From assembly GCF_015163075.1 (NCBI RefSeq), contig NZ_JADDXU010000001.1, forward strand, positions 744,001 through 808,000: a stretch of 64,000 nt of DNA. The letters are read 5' to 3'. A model generated the notes under the pieces. The model saw only the letters and a program-made list of their open reading frames with translations. It ran no database searches and was not told where the DNA came from. The position numbers and the translations under genes are program-made. This stretch comes from Streptomyces justiciae. Its GTDB lineage: Bacteria > Actinomycetota > Actinomycetes > Streptomycetales > Streptomycetaceae. Of this stretch, positions 17,410-25,628 are shown piece after piece (the first letter of the stretch is position 1; every line of letters begins with the position of its first letter).

Positions 17410-19208
17410 CAGGCAGCCTCCGCTTCCGTCAGCTGGGAGAGCACGATCTCCCGGTAGGTCTCGTTGTCCGCCATCAGTTCGTGGTGCGTGCCGGTGCCGA
17501 CGACCCGGCCCTCGTCGAGGACGACGATCCGGTCGGCGTCGCGGATGGTCGCCACCCGCTGGGCGACGATCACCACGGTCGCCTCCGCCGTCTCCGCGGC
17601 GAGCGCCGCGCGCAGGGCCGCGTCGGTGGCGTAGTCGAGCGCGGAGAAGGAGTCGTCGAAGAGATAGATCTCGGGCCGCTGGACCAGCGTCCGGGCGATG
17701 GCGAGCCGCTGCCGCTGACCGCCGGAGACGTTCGTGCCGCCCTGGGCGATGGGGGAGTCGAGGCCGTTCTCCAGACCCTCTACGAAGCTCTTGGCCTGCG
17801 CCACCTCCAGCGCGTGCCACAGCTCCTCGTCCGTGGCGTCCGGGTTGCCGTAGCGCAGGTTCGTGGCGACGGTCCCGGCGAAGAGGTACGGCTTCTGCGG
17901 CACGAGCCCGACCGTCCTCGCCAGCAGCGTCGGCTCGACGTCCGCGACCGCGACCCCGTCGACCAGCACCTCGCCCTCGGTCGCGTCGAACAGCCGCGGT
18001 ACCAGCCCCAGCAGCGTCGACTTGCCGCTGCCGGTCGAGCCGATCACGGCGGTCACCTCACCGGGCCGGGCCACCAGGTCGACGGCCTTCAGCACCGGCT
18101 CCTCGGCGCCCGGGTAGCGGAAGCCCGCGTCCCGGATCTCCAGGTGCCCGTGCCGGCGCAGCTCGGTGACGGGGGCGAGCGGCGGGACGACGCTGGAGTC
18201 GGTCCCGAGGACCTCCTGGATGCGCTCGGCGCACACCTCCGCGCGCGGCACCATCATGAACATGAAGGTGGCCATCATCACGGACATCACGATCTGCATC
18301 AGATAGGCGAGGAACGCGGTCAGGTCGCCGATCTGCATCCCGCCGCTGTCGATGCGATGGGCACCGAACCACACCACCGCGATCGACGACAGGTTCACCG
18401 TCGTCATCACCACGGGGAACATCAGCGCCAGCATGTTGCCGGTGGCCAGCGACATGTCGGTGAGGTCGCTGTTGGCCTTCCGGAACCGCTCCTCCTCGTA
18501 CTGGTCCCGCACGAAGGCGCGGATCACGCGGTTGCCGGTGATCTGCTCGCGCAGCACCCGGTTCACGGTGTCCAGCCGCACCTGCATGGACCGGAACAGC
18601 GGCCGCAGCCGCCGTACGATCAGCGTCACGCAGATGCCCAGCGTCGGTACGACGGCGACCAGCACCGCCGACAGCGGCACGTCCAGGCCGAGGGCGAGGA
18701 CGATGCCGCCCACGCACATGATGGGCGCCGACACCATCAGGGTGAACGTCATCAGCGCCAGCATCTGCACCTGCTGGACGTCGTTCGTGGTCCGGGTGAT
18801 CAGCGAGGGCGCGCCGAAGTGGCCCACTTCCCGGGCCGAGAACGACTGCACCCGGTCGAAGACCGCGGCCCGCACGTCCCGTCCGAGCGCCGAGGCCGTC
18901 CGGGCGCCGTAGTAGACGGCCCCGATGTTGCACACCACCTGGGCCAGCGAGATCCCGATCATCAGGGCGCCGTAGGACAGGATGTAGCCCGTGTCCCCGT
19001 TCACCACGCCCTGGTCGATGATGTCGGCGTTGAGCGTGGGCAGGTAGAGGGTGGCGCAGGTCTGCAGGAACTGCAGCAGGACCAGCACACCGATGGGTTT
19101 CTTGTAGGGCCTGAGATAGGTCCGCAGAAGTCGTATGAGCACGCTACGTCTCTCGGAGTCGGCGACAGGGGCCGGAGGTGGTTGCCCCTGGCCCCTATCG
19201 TCGGACAC
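17409..19208 (-). CDS. ABC exporter half-transporter (degenerate ATPase partner)
   Basis: 599 residues from GTG 19208; a GTG at 19142 would give 577 and begin at the conserved VLIRLLRTYLRPYKK. Six membrane segments (about 35-330) are followed by an ATPase domain with Walker A GSTGSGKST, signature NVSGGQRQR and Walker B IYLFDDSFSALD. The residue after the Walker B Asp is Asp, not the usual catalytic Glu, the hallmark of the non-hydrolysing site in heterodimeric exporters. Its partner is the gene directly downstream, which keeps the Glu. The upstream neighbour is on the same strand about 80 bases away, so this is probably the first gene of the pair. Confidence 0.92.
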   Translation of the reverse strand: MSDDRGQGQPPPAPVADSERRSVLIRLLRTYLRPYKKPIGVLVLLQFLQTCATLYLPTLNADIIDQGVVNGDTGYILSYGALMIGISLAQVVCNIGAVYYGARTASALGRDVRAAVFDRVQSFSAREVGHFGAPSLITRTTNDVQQVQMLALMTFTLMVSAPIMCVGGIVLALGLDVPLSAVLVAVVPTLGICVTLIVRRLRPLFRSMQVRLDTVNRVLREQITGNRVIRAFVRDQYEEERFRKANSDLTDMSLATGNMLALMFPVVMTTVNLSSIAVVWFGAHRIDSGGMQIGDLTAFLAYLMQIVMSVMMATFMFMMVPRAEVCAERIQEVLGTDSSVVPPLAPVTELRRHGHLEIRDAGFRYPGAEEPVLKAVDLVARPGEVTAVIGSTGSGKSTLLGLVPRLFDATEGEVLVDGVAVADVEPTLLARTVGLVPQKPYLFAGTVATNLRYGNPDATDEELWHALEVAQAKSFVEGLENGLDSPIAQGGTNVSGGQRQRLAIARTLVQRPEIYLFDDSFSALDYATDAALRAALAAETAEATVVIVAQRVATIRDADRIVVLDEGRVVGTGTHHELMADNETYREIVLSQLTEAEAA

Positions 19209-19287
19209 TCCCCCCGCGTTACCTCAACCGATTAAGCCGACAGCAGTGCTCTTTACCGCCTTATGGGCGGAAGACGCCCTCGGACGG

Positions 19288-20727
19288 TCAGCCGCGGAAG
19301 GCGTTCGGATGGGTCTGCTCCCGCACCGACACGAACTGCTGCCGCACGGCCTGCCCCACCGCCAGCTCCTCGCCGGGCTCCAGGATCTGCGCGGCCGCCC
19401 CCTGCCAGGCCGGCGGGGTGCGCGGGTCGAGCGTGCCCTGCGAGACCCCGAGCGCCCAAGCGGCCTGCCGGGCAGCCCCGATCGCCGCGTAGTCGGCGGG
19501 CTGCGGTACGACGACTTGGGCGCCGAAGATCGCGGGTGCCGCGGCCTGCACAGCCGACAGCTCGGCGGCGGCCCCCAGCAGAAAGACCCGCCGCACCTCC
19601 ACGCCCCGCCCGCGCAGCACGTCGAGGGCGTCGGCGAGCCCGCACAGCATGCCCTCGAACGCGGCCCGCGCCAGATGCTCGGGCTTCATCGACTCCCGCC
19701 GCAGCCCGGCGAGCGTCCCGGCGGTGTGCGGCAGACTCGGCGTCCGCTCACCCTCCAGGTAGGGCAGCAGTACGAGCCCATGGGCGCCCGGCGTCGACTT
19801 CATCGCCAGCTCGGACAGCGCCTCCAGATCGGGCAGCCCGAGCAGCTCGGCGGTGCCGCGCAGGGTGCGGACGGCGTTCAGGGTGGTGACGACGGGCAGG
19901 TGCATGCCGGTCGCGTCGGCGAGGGACGTGATCATCCCGGAGCTGTCGACGAGGGCCTCGGGGTGCACGGCCATCACGGACCCGGAGGCGCCGAGCGACA
20001 CGACGGCGTCGCCGAGCCCGATCCCCAGCCCGAACGCGGCGGCCATGGTCTCGCCGGTCCCGGCGGAGATCAGCAGTCCCTCCGGGGTCGTACCGGCCGC
20101 CTCCGAGGGCCCGATCACCTCGGGCAGCATGGCCTGGTGACCGAGCGCCAGCTCGACGAGGTCCGTGCGGTAGGCGCCGGTGGCGGCGGACCAGTAGCCG
20201 GTGCCGGAGGCGCCGCCGCGGTCGGTGGTCCGTCGTACGGGCCGCCCGAGAAGCTGCCAGACGAGCCAGTCGTGGGCCTGGAGGAGGACGGCGGTGCGCA
20301 GCGCGGCGTCGGGCTCGTTCTTCACCAGCCAGCGCAGCTTGGTCACCGGCTGCGGCGCCTGCGGCACGCACCCCACGGCCTGCGCCCATGCCTCGCGTCC
20401 GCCGAGCGCGTCGATGAGGTCGGCCGCCGCGACCTGGGCACGCTTGTCGCCGCCGACGAGCGCGGGGCGGACGGTGTTGCCCTGGGCGTCCAGCGGCACG
20501 ACGGCGTTCTGCTGCGCGGACACGCCGATGGCCTGCACGCCTTCGAGCAGCCCGCCGCCGGCCGCCTCACCGAGGGACAGCAGCCAGGCCTGGGGGTCGA
20601 CGTCGGAGGGACGGCCCTCCACCGGGTGCGGGGCGTAGCCCTGCCTGAGCACGGCGCCCGTGTCCGCGTCGCAGACGACGATACGAGTGAAATCGGGCGC
20701 ACTGTCCAGCCCGGCGACTATCCCCAT
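19288..20727 (-). CDS. FGGY-family carbohydrate kinase (xylulokinase-like)
   Basis: 479 residues. N-terminal phosphate-binding motif VAGLDSAPDFTRIVVCDADTG is the FGGY actin-like ATPase signature region, and the C-terminal half has the second ATPase lobe (ARAAFEGMLCGLADALDVL, then RRVFLLGAAAELSAVQ). Such enzymes phosphorylate sugars or polyols; xylulokinase is the best guess by length and overall pattern, but ribulokinase-like or glycerol kinase-like activity cannot be excluded. In the usual FGGY motif the N-terminal GIDxGT is here GLDSAP, a departure worth noting. No sugar transporter or isomerase lies beside it. Confidence 0.8.
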   Translation of the reverse strand: MGIVAGLDSAPDFTRIVVCDADTGAVLRQGYAPHPVEGRPSDVDPQAWLLSLGEAAGGGLLEGVQAIGVSAQQNAVVPLDAQGNTVRPALVGGDKRAQVAAADLIDALGGREAWAQAVGCVPQAPQPVTKLRWLVKNEPDAALRTAVLLQAHDWLVWQLLGRPVRRTTDRGGASGTGYWSAATGAYRTDLVELALGHQAMLPEVIGPSEAAGTTPEGLLISAGTGETMAAAFGLGIGLGDAVVSLGASGSVMAVHPEALVDSSGMITSLADATGMHLPVVTTLNAVRTLRGTAELLGLPDLEALSELAMKSTPGAHGLVLLPYLEGERTPSLPHTAGTLAGLRRESMKPEHLARAAFEGMLCGLADALDVLRGRGVEVRRVFLLGAAAELSAVQAAAPAIFGAQVVVPQPADYAAIGAARQAAWALGVSQGTLDPRTPPAWQGAAAQILEPGEELAVGQAVRQQFVSVREQTHPNAFRG

Positions 20728-20770
20728 GGCGAAAATTCTATGGGCCGGACGACGTCACCCCGCCCGGCAC

Positions 20771-21076
20771 TCAAGTGTTGCTGGTTCCCCAGTCGTCCTC
20801 GGCGGCGCCGTTGGTGTTGCGGTCCCGCAGCGAGCGCACCCGCTGGGCCACCGAGTCCGGCACCCGGTCGCCGACCTTGTCGCTGACCGCGTGGTACGCC
20901 TTGCCCGCGAACTGGCGGCCCTGCTGGGCGGCCGACTCGGCGGTGTTGCGGACCGCGGGGTTCTGCGAGACCTGCCGCGCGGACTTCTTCAGCTGCTCGT
21001 AGCGCTCGCGCCCGGCACGCGTGCCCAGCACGTAACCCAGAGCCAGCCCGGCGACGAAAGTGAGCTTGTAGCGCAT
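20771..21076 (-). CDS. YtxH-like small membrane-associated protein
   Basis: 101 residues from ATG 21076, chosen because GGAAGG lies 9 bases upstream; a GTG at 21085 is too close to it. It has a short N-terminal membrane segment ending in the conserved GYVLGTRAGRERYEQLKK, followed by a long charged helix and a disordered tail. YtxH-like proteins are widespread and probably act at the membrane under stress; no reaction is known. It is the last protein gene before the tRNA cluster. Confidence 0.7.
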   Translation of the reverse strand: MRYKLTFVAGLALGYVLGTRAGRERYEQLKKSARQVSQNPAVRNTAESAAQQGRQFAGKAYHAVSDKVGDRVPDSVAQRVRSLRDRNTNGAAEDDWGTSNT

Positions 21077-21234
21077 GGCGGCCACCCTTCCCTTGCGTAG
21101 GTCTGCGGTGCGGCGTCGGTGCCGGGGGGAACCGATTGGCGGAGCACCCCCCTGCTTGCGCTAATGTATGTGTCGCAGCGGACGCCCGCCCCCTGGCGAA
21201 TACCCAGGGAGGTACGTTCGATGCAACGAGGCAT

Positions 21235-21307
21235 TCCTCCGTAGCTCAATTGGCAGAGCAGCCGGCTGTTAACCGGCAGGTTACTGGTTCGAGTCCAGTC
21301 GGGGGAG
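21235..21307 (+). tRNA. tRNA-Asn (anticodon GTT)
   Basis: A complete 73-base cloverleaf: acceptor stem TCCTCCG/CGGGGGA, D arm GCTC/GAGC, anticodon stem GCCGG/CCGGC with loop CTGTTAA (anticodon 21268-21270), T arm ACTGG/CCAGT with TTCGAGT. The CCA end is not encoded. Confidence 0.95.
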
Positions 21308-21313
21308 CTTCGA

Positions 21314-21386
21314 TCTTCCGTAGCTCAATTGGCAGAGCAGCCGGCTGTTAACCGGCAGGTTACTGGTTCGAGTCCAGTCGGGAGAG
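21314..21386 (+). tRNA. tRNA-Asn (anticodon GTT), second copy
   Basis: A tandem copy 6 bases after the first, identical except for a compensatory change: C3-G70 in the first copy is T3-A70 here. Anticodon 21347-21349. It is followed by a terminator, so the two are probably one transcript. Confidence 0.95.
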
Positions 21387-21396
21387 CGTGTTGAAC

Positions 21397-21421
21397 AAGG
21401 ACCCCCGAAGGGGTCCTTTTT
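21397..21421 (+). terminator. Intrinsic terminator of the tRNA-Asn pair
   Basis: AAGGACCCC (21397-21405) pairs with GGGGTCCTT (21410-21418), followed by a run of T. A canonical rho-independent terminator. Confidence 0.85.
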
Positions 21422-21566
21422 CATGTGATCACCCCTGGGCCGGGAACCGCGCAGGTCACGGCGGAGTCCTTCAGGGCATGCGAAGTCGACCATACGAAGC
21501 AGGAGATCGTATGAGCGGCTATGCTGCGGCAGACGGCGCGCACACATGTACGCGACACGCCGCTAT

Positions 21567-21640
21567 GGGGCGGTAGCTCAGCCGGTTAGAGCAGCGGACT
21601 CATAATCCGTCGGCCGTGGGTTCGAGTCCCACCCGCCCCA
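21567..21640 (+). tRNA. tRNA with CAT anticodon, probably tRNA-Ile2 (lysidine-modified)
   Basis: 74-base cloverleaf with acceptor stem GGGGCGG/CCGCCCC, D loop with GG, anticodon loop CTCATAA (anticodon 21601-21603) and T arm with TTCGAGT. CAT can be elongator Met, initiator Met or Ile2. The acceptor starts with a normal G-C pair, so it is not an initiator; I judge Ile2 more likely from general resemblance to Streptomyces Ile2 genes, but elongator Met is possible. CCA is not encoded. A short hairpin (21646-21662) follows and then a pseudogene. Confidence 0.8.
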
Positions 21641-21670
21641 CCTGTGCAGGCTTCTGACCTGCGGAAACGT

Positions 21671-22798
21671 TCATGCTCCCAGCACTGCTGGGATTCGCCG
21701 GCGACCGCCTCAGGCCCAGGCCGAAGAAGACGCCCGCCCGCCCTCACCATCGCCCTGGTGACCATCGGACTCCTGGTCGTCGCCTGGCCCGCCCGCGACC
21801 TGCAACTCGCCCTGCCCGACAACGGCAGCGCCGCGAAAGGCACCACTCAGCGCGAGACTTACGACACCGTCACCGAGGAGTTCGGCCCCGGCCTCAACGG
21901 CCCGCTGCTCATCCTCATGAACACCGGCGACGCCAAGGCGTCCTCCGCCGCGCAGCTGACCGCCGAACTGAACTCCGTGCGCAAGGAGCTGGCCGCCACC
22001 AAGGGCGTGGCCCTCACCTCGGCGGCCCAGCAACTCGACTCCGAGTACGCGCTGCTGACCGTGGTGCCGACCACCGGCTCCGGGGACGAGGCCACCAGCG
22101 ATCTGGTCAAGGCGCTGCGGGACAAGGAGTCCTCGATCCGGTCCCGGACCGGGATCTCGCTCCAGGTCACCGGCCAGACCGCGGTCAACGTCGACGTGTC
22201 GCAGAAGCTCAGCGACTCGCTGCTGACCTTCGCCATCGTGGTCGTGGGCCTGTGCCTGCTGATCCTGCTGATCGTCTTCCGTTCCCTGGTGGTCCCGGTC
22301 AAGGCGACTGTCGGATTCCTGCTCTCGGTCGCGGCCTCCTTCAGCGCCGTGGTCGCGGTCTTCCAGTGGGGCTGGGGCGCGGACCTCATCGACGTCGCGA
22401 GGACCGGTCCGGTCGTGTCCTTCCTGCCGATCATCCTCATGGCCGTGCTCTTCGGACTCGCCATGGACTACGAGGTGTTCGTCGTCTCCAGCATCCACGA
22501 GGAGTACGCCCACGGCGGCGACGCCCGCCGGGCCGTGCTGCTGGAGGAGGGCATCACGGGTGAGGACGCGATCGTGAAGCCGATCGCCTTCGCCCTGGCT
22601 TTCGGGGTTCTGGTCGACGCCTTCCTCATTCGGATGACGTTCGTGCCTGCGGTGCTCATGTGGGTCGGCCAGGCCGGCTGGTGGCTGCCGCGCGGTCTTC
22701 AGAAGATCCTGCCGAACGGGGACATCGAAGGACGCGATCTGCCCAAGCCGACGGCACAGGCGAGCGAGGCGTACGCCGCTGCCCCGCAACGCGACTGA
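21671..22798 (+). pseudogene. Decayed MMPL-family transporter (C-terminal half only)
   Basis: Intact members have two halves of about 350 residues. Here the first half is reduced to MLPALLGFAGDRLRPRPKK (21673 frame), the usual end of that half. The frame then shifts by one and the second half begins at ALTIALVTIGLLVV. It continues through an extracellular domain, a membrane region and IHEEYAHGGDARRAV. About 25 residues normally found after that point, containing a membrane segment, are missing before IVKPIAFALAFGVLVDAF. The N-terminal 330 or so residues, the linker and this segment are therefore lost. MMPL proteins export lipids or drugs; this copy should not work. It begins 30 bases after the tRNA. 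Confidence 0.8.
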
Positions 22799-23069
22799 CA
22801 CCGCCGGGAGCAGGGGCGACGCGTCCGGGGCCTGGCGAGCCCAGCCGTCACGCAGGCCCCGGACGTCGATGCGGGCCCCCGGCCTCGGAGGGGAGAAGAG
22901 GCCGTGTGCGATGGCGACCCGCGGGGAGCCAGGGGAGGGCAGCCGCCACCCTCACAGGGGACTGCCCGCGCCTGGCCGGCTCGGCTCGCCGTCGGAGATG
23001 GGAGGGGCGGCGCGCCGAAGCCCTCCAATAATTGCACACCAGCGGGTAGGTATGGAAATCCGAGCGCGT
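22799..23069. other. Intergenic region downstream of the MMPL remnant
   Basis: Contains no gene. It lies between the convergent MMPL remnant and the phosphatase gene and includes an orphan operator-like site (23032-23050, listed separately). Confidence 0.5.
23032..23050. promoter_or_regulatory. Orphan copy of the TTGCAC-type operator
   Basis: TTGCACACCAGCGGGTAGG matches the sites upstream of the MFS/TetR pair and the PASTA kinase. No intact gene starts next to it: the phosphatase ends 20 bases to the right and the MMPL remnant ends to the left. It may be the leftover control site of a deleted gene. Confidence 0.5.
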
Positions 23070-25217
23070 TCATCCGGTAGCGGACTGAAGAGGGGAAGCC
23101 AGGTCCGGAAAACCGGCATGTCCGCTCCCGCTCAGCTCGGCCCAGACCGTCTTGCCCTGCCTGGCGTGGCGGGTCCCCCAGTGTTCGGCGAGCTGGGCGA
23201 CGAGGAGGAGGCCGCGCCCACCCTCGTCGAAGGTGCGGGCTCGGCGCAGATGGGGAGTGGTGCTGCCGGCGTCGGACACCTCGCACAGGAGCCCCCGGTC
23301 ATGGATGAGCCGCAACCGGATGGGGGGCCGACCGTAACGGACGGCGTTGGTGACGAGTTCGCTGATCACGAGCTCAGTGGTGAAGTCGAGTTCCTCCAGT
23401 CCCCACTCGGTCAGCTGCCGCACGGCGCTCGTACGCGCTCCGGAAACGGCTGCCGGGTCGGCGTCCACGTCCCACGCGGCGACCTGGCTGTCCCCGAGAG
23501 TGCGGGTGCGGGCGAGCAGCAGGGCTACGTCGTCATGGGGCCGGCCGGCGGGCAGCAGGGTATGGAGCACGGTGTCGCAGGCTGCCTCCAGCGAGGCAGC
23601 GGGTTGTGCGAGAGCCTGACGCAGGAGGGTGAGGCCTGCCTCTACGTCGTGATCGCGGGCCTCGATCAGGCCGTCGGTGTACAGGGCGAGCAGGCTGCCT
23701 TCGGGGAGGTCGACCTCGGCCGCCTCGAAGGGCAGGCCGCCCAGACCCAGTGGTGGGCCGGGCGGCAGATCGAGGAGGTCGACGGCGCCGTCGCGGCTCA
23801 CTACAGCGGGGAGCACGTGGCCCGCCCGTGCCAGGGAGCACCGGCCGCCCACGGGGTCGTACATGGCGTACAGGCATGTGGCGCCGATGTCCCCGGCCGC
23901 CTCCTCCGTGTCCGGGTCCGCAGAAGCCTCGGCGGACAGGCGGATGACGACGTCGTCCAGGTGCGTCAGCAACTCGTCCGGCGGCAGATCGATGTCGGCG
24001 AGAGTGCGGACCGCGGTCCGCAGACGTCCCATCGTGGCGGCGGCATGGATGCCGTGGCCGACCACGTCGCCGACCACCAGGGCGACCCGCGCCCCTGACA
24101 GTGGGATCACGTCGTACCAGTCGCCGCCGACACCGACCCGGGTGCCGGCGGGCAGGTAGCGGCAGGCGACCTCGACGGCCGACTGCTCCGCTGTACGCCG
24201 AGGGAGCAGGCTGCGCTGCAGGGTGAGCGCGGTGGCGCGGGCGTGTGTGTAGCGACGGGCGTTGTCGACGGCCATCGCGGCCCTGGCCGAGATTTCCTGG
24301 GCGAGGAGGAGAATCTCGTCGTCAAAGGGTTCCGGGAGTCCGGGAGTCCGGTGACGGGAGAACTGGGCGACGCCGAGGGTCGTGCCCCGCGCGCTCAGCG
24401 GCACCACCAGCACCGACCGGTCTCCGTCCGCGTACCGGGAGGGCAGCCCGGTGGCCAGGGCACGCTCCGAGGGGGATCCCACTGGGCAGGTGTGGAGTTC
24501 CTGCACCTCGATCACGGGGTCAGAGGCACCTTCCGCCACCGTCCCCTGGGCCATCCTGCGCAGTACGGGCGGACCTGCTGCGACCGTGTCGTGCTCATGG
24601 ACCACGGAGTCCAGCAGGTCGACGGTGACGGAGTCGGCGATGCGGCCGATGGCGAGGTCGGCCAGCTCCTGAGTCGTGCGAGCGATGTCCAGCGTGGTCC
24701 CGATGCGCAGACCGGCCTCGTTGACCACGGACAGTCGCCACTGCAGTCGACGCTCCCGTTCCTCCTGGAAGGAGAGGACGCCCTGCTCGGAGGCGCGGTC
24801 GACATATCCGGTGGCCATCGCGATCATTCGGCGTGACGTCGCGCCGATCAGCTCGACGTCGTCGGTCAGGCGCGGTATTTCCGCGAGGAGTCTGTCGAGG
24901 ACCACGCCCTGGCCGAGCCGGTGCGCCCGCAGCATCGCGGTGACGGGCGCACCGTGCTGTGCCAGTTGACGTGCGCGTTCCACGTCGGCCGGCGGTGGTT
25001 CGATGTCGCTCGGCTCGATGCCGAGTTCCAGTCCGGTCAGCACGCCGACAACGTGCTCCGCGATGTTCTCAGAAGTCATCCGGGCGAGGCCCGGGGCGGC
25101 CCAGAGCTCTGGAACCTCACGTCGCAGGCATCGCGCCACTTCCGCGATCAGCTCGTCCGCTCTCGGTGCGAGCTCATGCGCGACACGGGCCATGAGGCCG
25201 TCGGCCGTGGCGTCCAC
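23070..25217 (-). CDS. SpoIIE-type PP2C phosphatase with GAF and anti-sigma-kinase-like ATPase domains
   Basis: 715 residues with four parts: an N-terminal helical domain resembling the RsbR/RsbRD type (about 1-130), a GAF sensor domain (about 165-310), a SpoIIE PP2C phosphatase domain with metal-binding GGDWYDV and VGDVVGHG (about 345-560), and a C-terminal HATPase_c domain (about 590-700, TELVISELVTNAVRYG and GRGLLLVAQLAEHWG). It should dephosphorylate an anti-sigma antagonist and may also phosphorylate one. GTG start at 25217 lacks a clear ribosome binding site; ATG 25193 is an alternative. Whether it belongs with module A is unclear: it is 57 bases downstream of the DoxX gene on the same strand. 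Confidence 0.85.
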   Translation of the reverse strand: MDATADGLMARVAHELAPRADELIAEVARCLRREVPELWAAPGLARMTSENIAEHVVGVLTGLELGIEPSDIEPPPADVERARQLAQHGAPVTAMLRAHRLGQGVVLDRLLAEIPRLTDDVELIGATSRRMIAMATGYVDRASEQGVLSFQEERERRLQWRLSVVNEAGLRIGTTLDIARTTQELADLAIGRIADSVTVDLLDSVVHEHDTVAAGPPVLRRMAQGTVAEGASDPVIEVQELHTCPVGSPSERALATGLPSRYADGDRSVLVVPLSARGTTLGVAQFSRHRTPGLPEPFDDEILLLAQEISARAAMAVDNARRYTHARATALTLQRSLLPRRTAEQSAVEVACRYLPAGTRVGVGGDWYDVIPLSGARVALVVGDVVGHGIHAAATMGRLRTAVRTLADIDLPPDELLTHLDDVVIRLSAEASADPDTEEAAGDIGATCLYAMYDPVGGRCSLARAGHVLPAVVSRDGAVDLLDLPPGPPLGLGGLPFEAAEVDLPEGSLLALYTDGLIEARDHDVEAGLTLLRQALAQPAASLEAACDTVLHTLLPAGRPHDDVALLLARTRTLGDSQVAAWDVDADPAAVSGARTSAVRQLTEWGLEELDFTTELVISELVTNAVRYGRPPIRLRLIHDRGLLCEVSDAGSTTPHLRRARTFDEGGRGLLLVAQLAEHWGTRHARQGKTVWAELSGSGHAGFPDLASPLQSATG

Positions 25218-25274
25218 ACTGTCGACGGTACGCCGCGCGGCACGCCCAGGGCATCGGCGAGCCTTCGGACGACG

Positions 25275-25628
25275 TCAGCCCACGGAGGCTGTCGCCCCGG
25301 CGTATGCCAGCGCGGCCATGGCCAGTACGACGGCGGGCAGCGCTCGCACCGGCGGGTCGCCGTGCCGCAGGTGGGCCCCTGCCGCTGCGGCCATCAGCAG
25401 CGCCAGTCCGATCGTGGCCGCCACCCCGAGCGGACTCGCGATCATTCCGAGGAGCAGCCCGATGACCCCGGCGACCTCCAGGGCACCGATGACGCGATAT
25501 CGGCCAGGCGACATGCCGAGGTGAGCTGCCGCTTGGCGCATGAACGGCACCGCGGCGATCTTCGCCACGCCCAGGGGCAGGAATACGACGGACAGGGTGA
25601 CGGCGAGTGCGATCTGTGCGGCCCTCAT
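25275..25628 (-). CDS. DoxX-family membrane protein (module A)
   Basis: 117 residues, four hydrophobic segments (about 4-22, 46-66, 70-86, 95-115). The arrangement AAVPFMRQAAAHLG and YRVIGALEVAGVIGLLLG is typical of DoxX proteins, which include thiosulfate:quinone oxidoreductase subunits but mostly have unknown roles. The ATG overlaps the stop of the upstream ligase (ATGA), so it is translationally coupled. A clear paralogue (58667-59017) sits beside the ligase of module B, so the protein is probably part of the pathway, perhaps in redox or membrane uptake. Confidence 0.75.
   Translation of the reverse strand: MRAAQIALAVTLSVVFLPLGVAKIAAVPFMRQAAAHLGMSPGRYRVIGALEVAGVIGLLLGMIASPLGVAATIGLALLMAAAAGAHLRHGDPPVRALPAVVLAMAALAYAGATASVG

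Noticed and set aside
25218..25274. Short protein-like stretch WADVVRRLADALGVPRG between DoxX and the phosphatase
   Set aside because: It reads like a conserved helix in one frame, but it is only about 20 codons and is in a different frame from the phosphatase. It may be a remnant or chance; too short to call.
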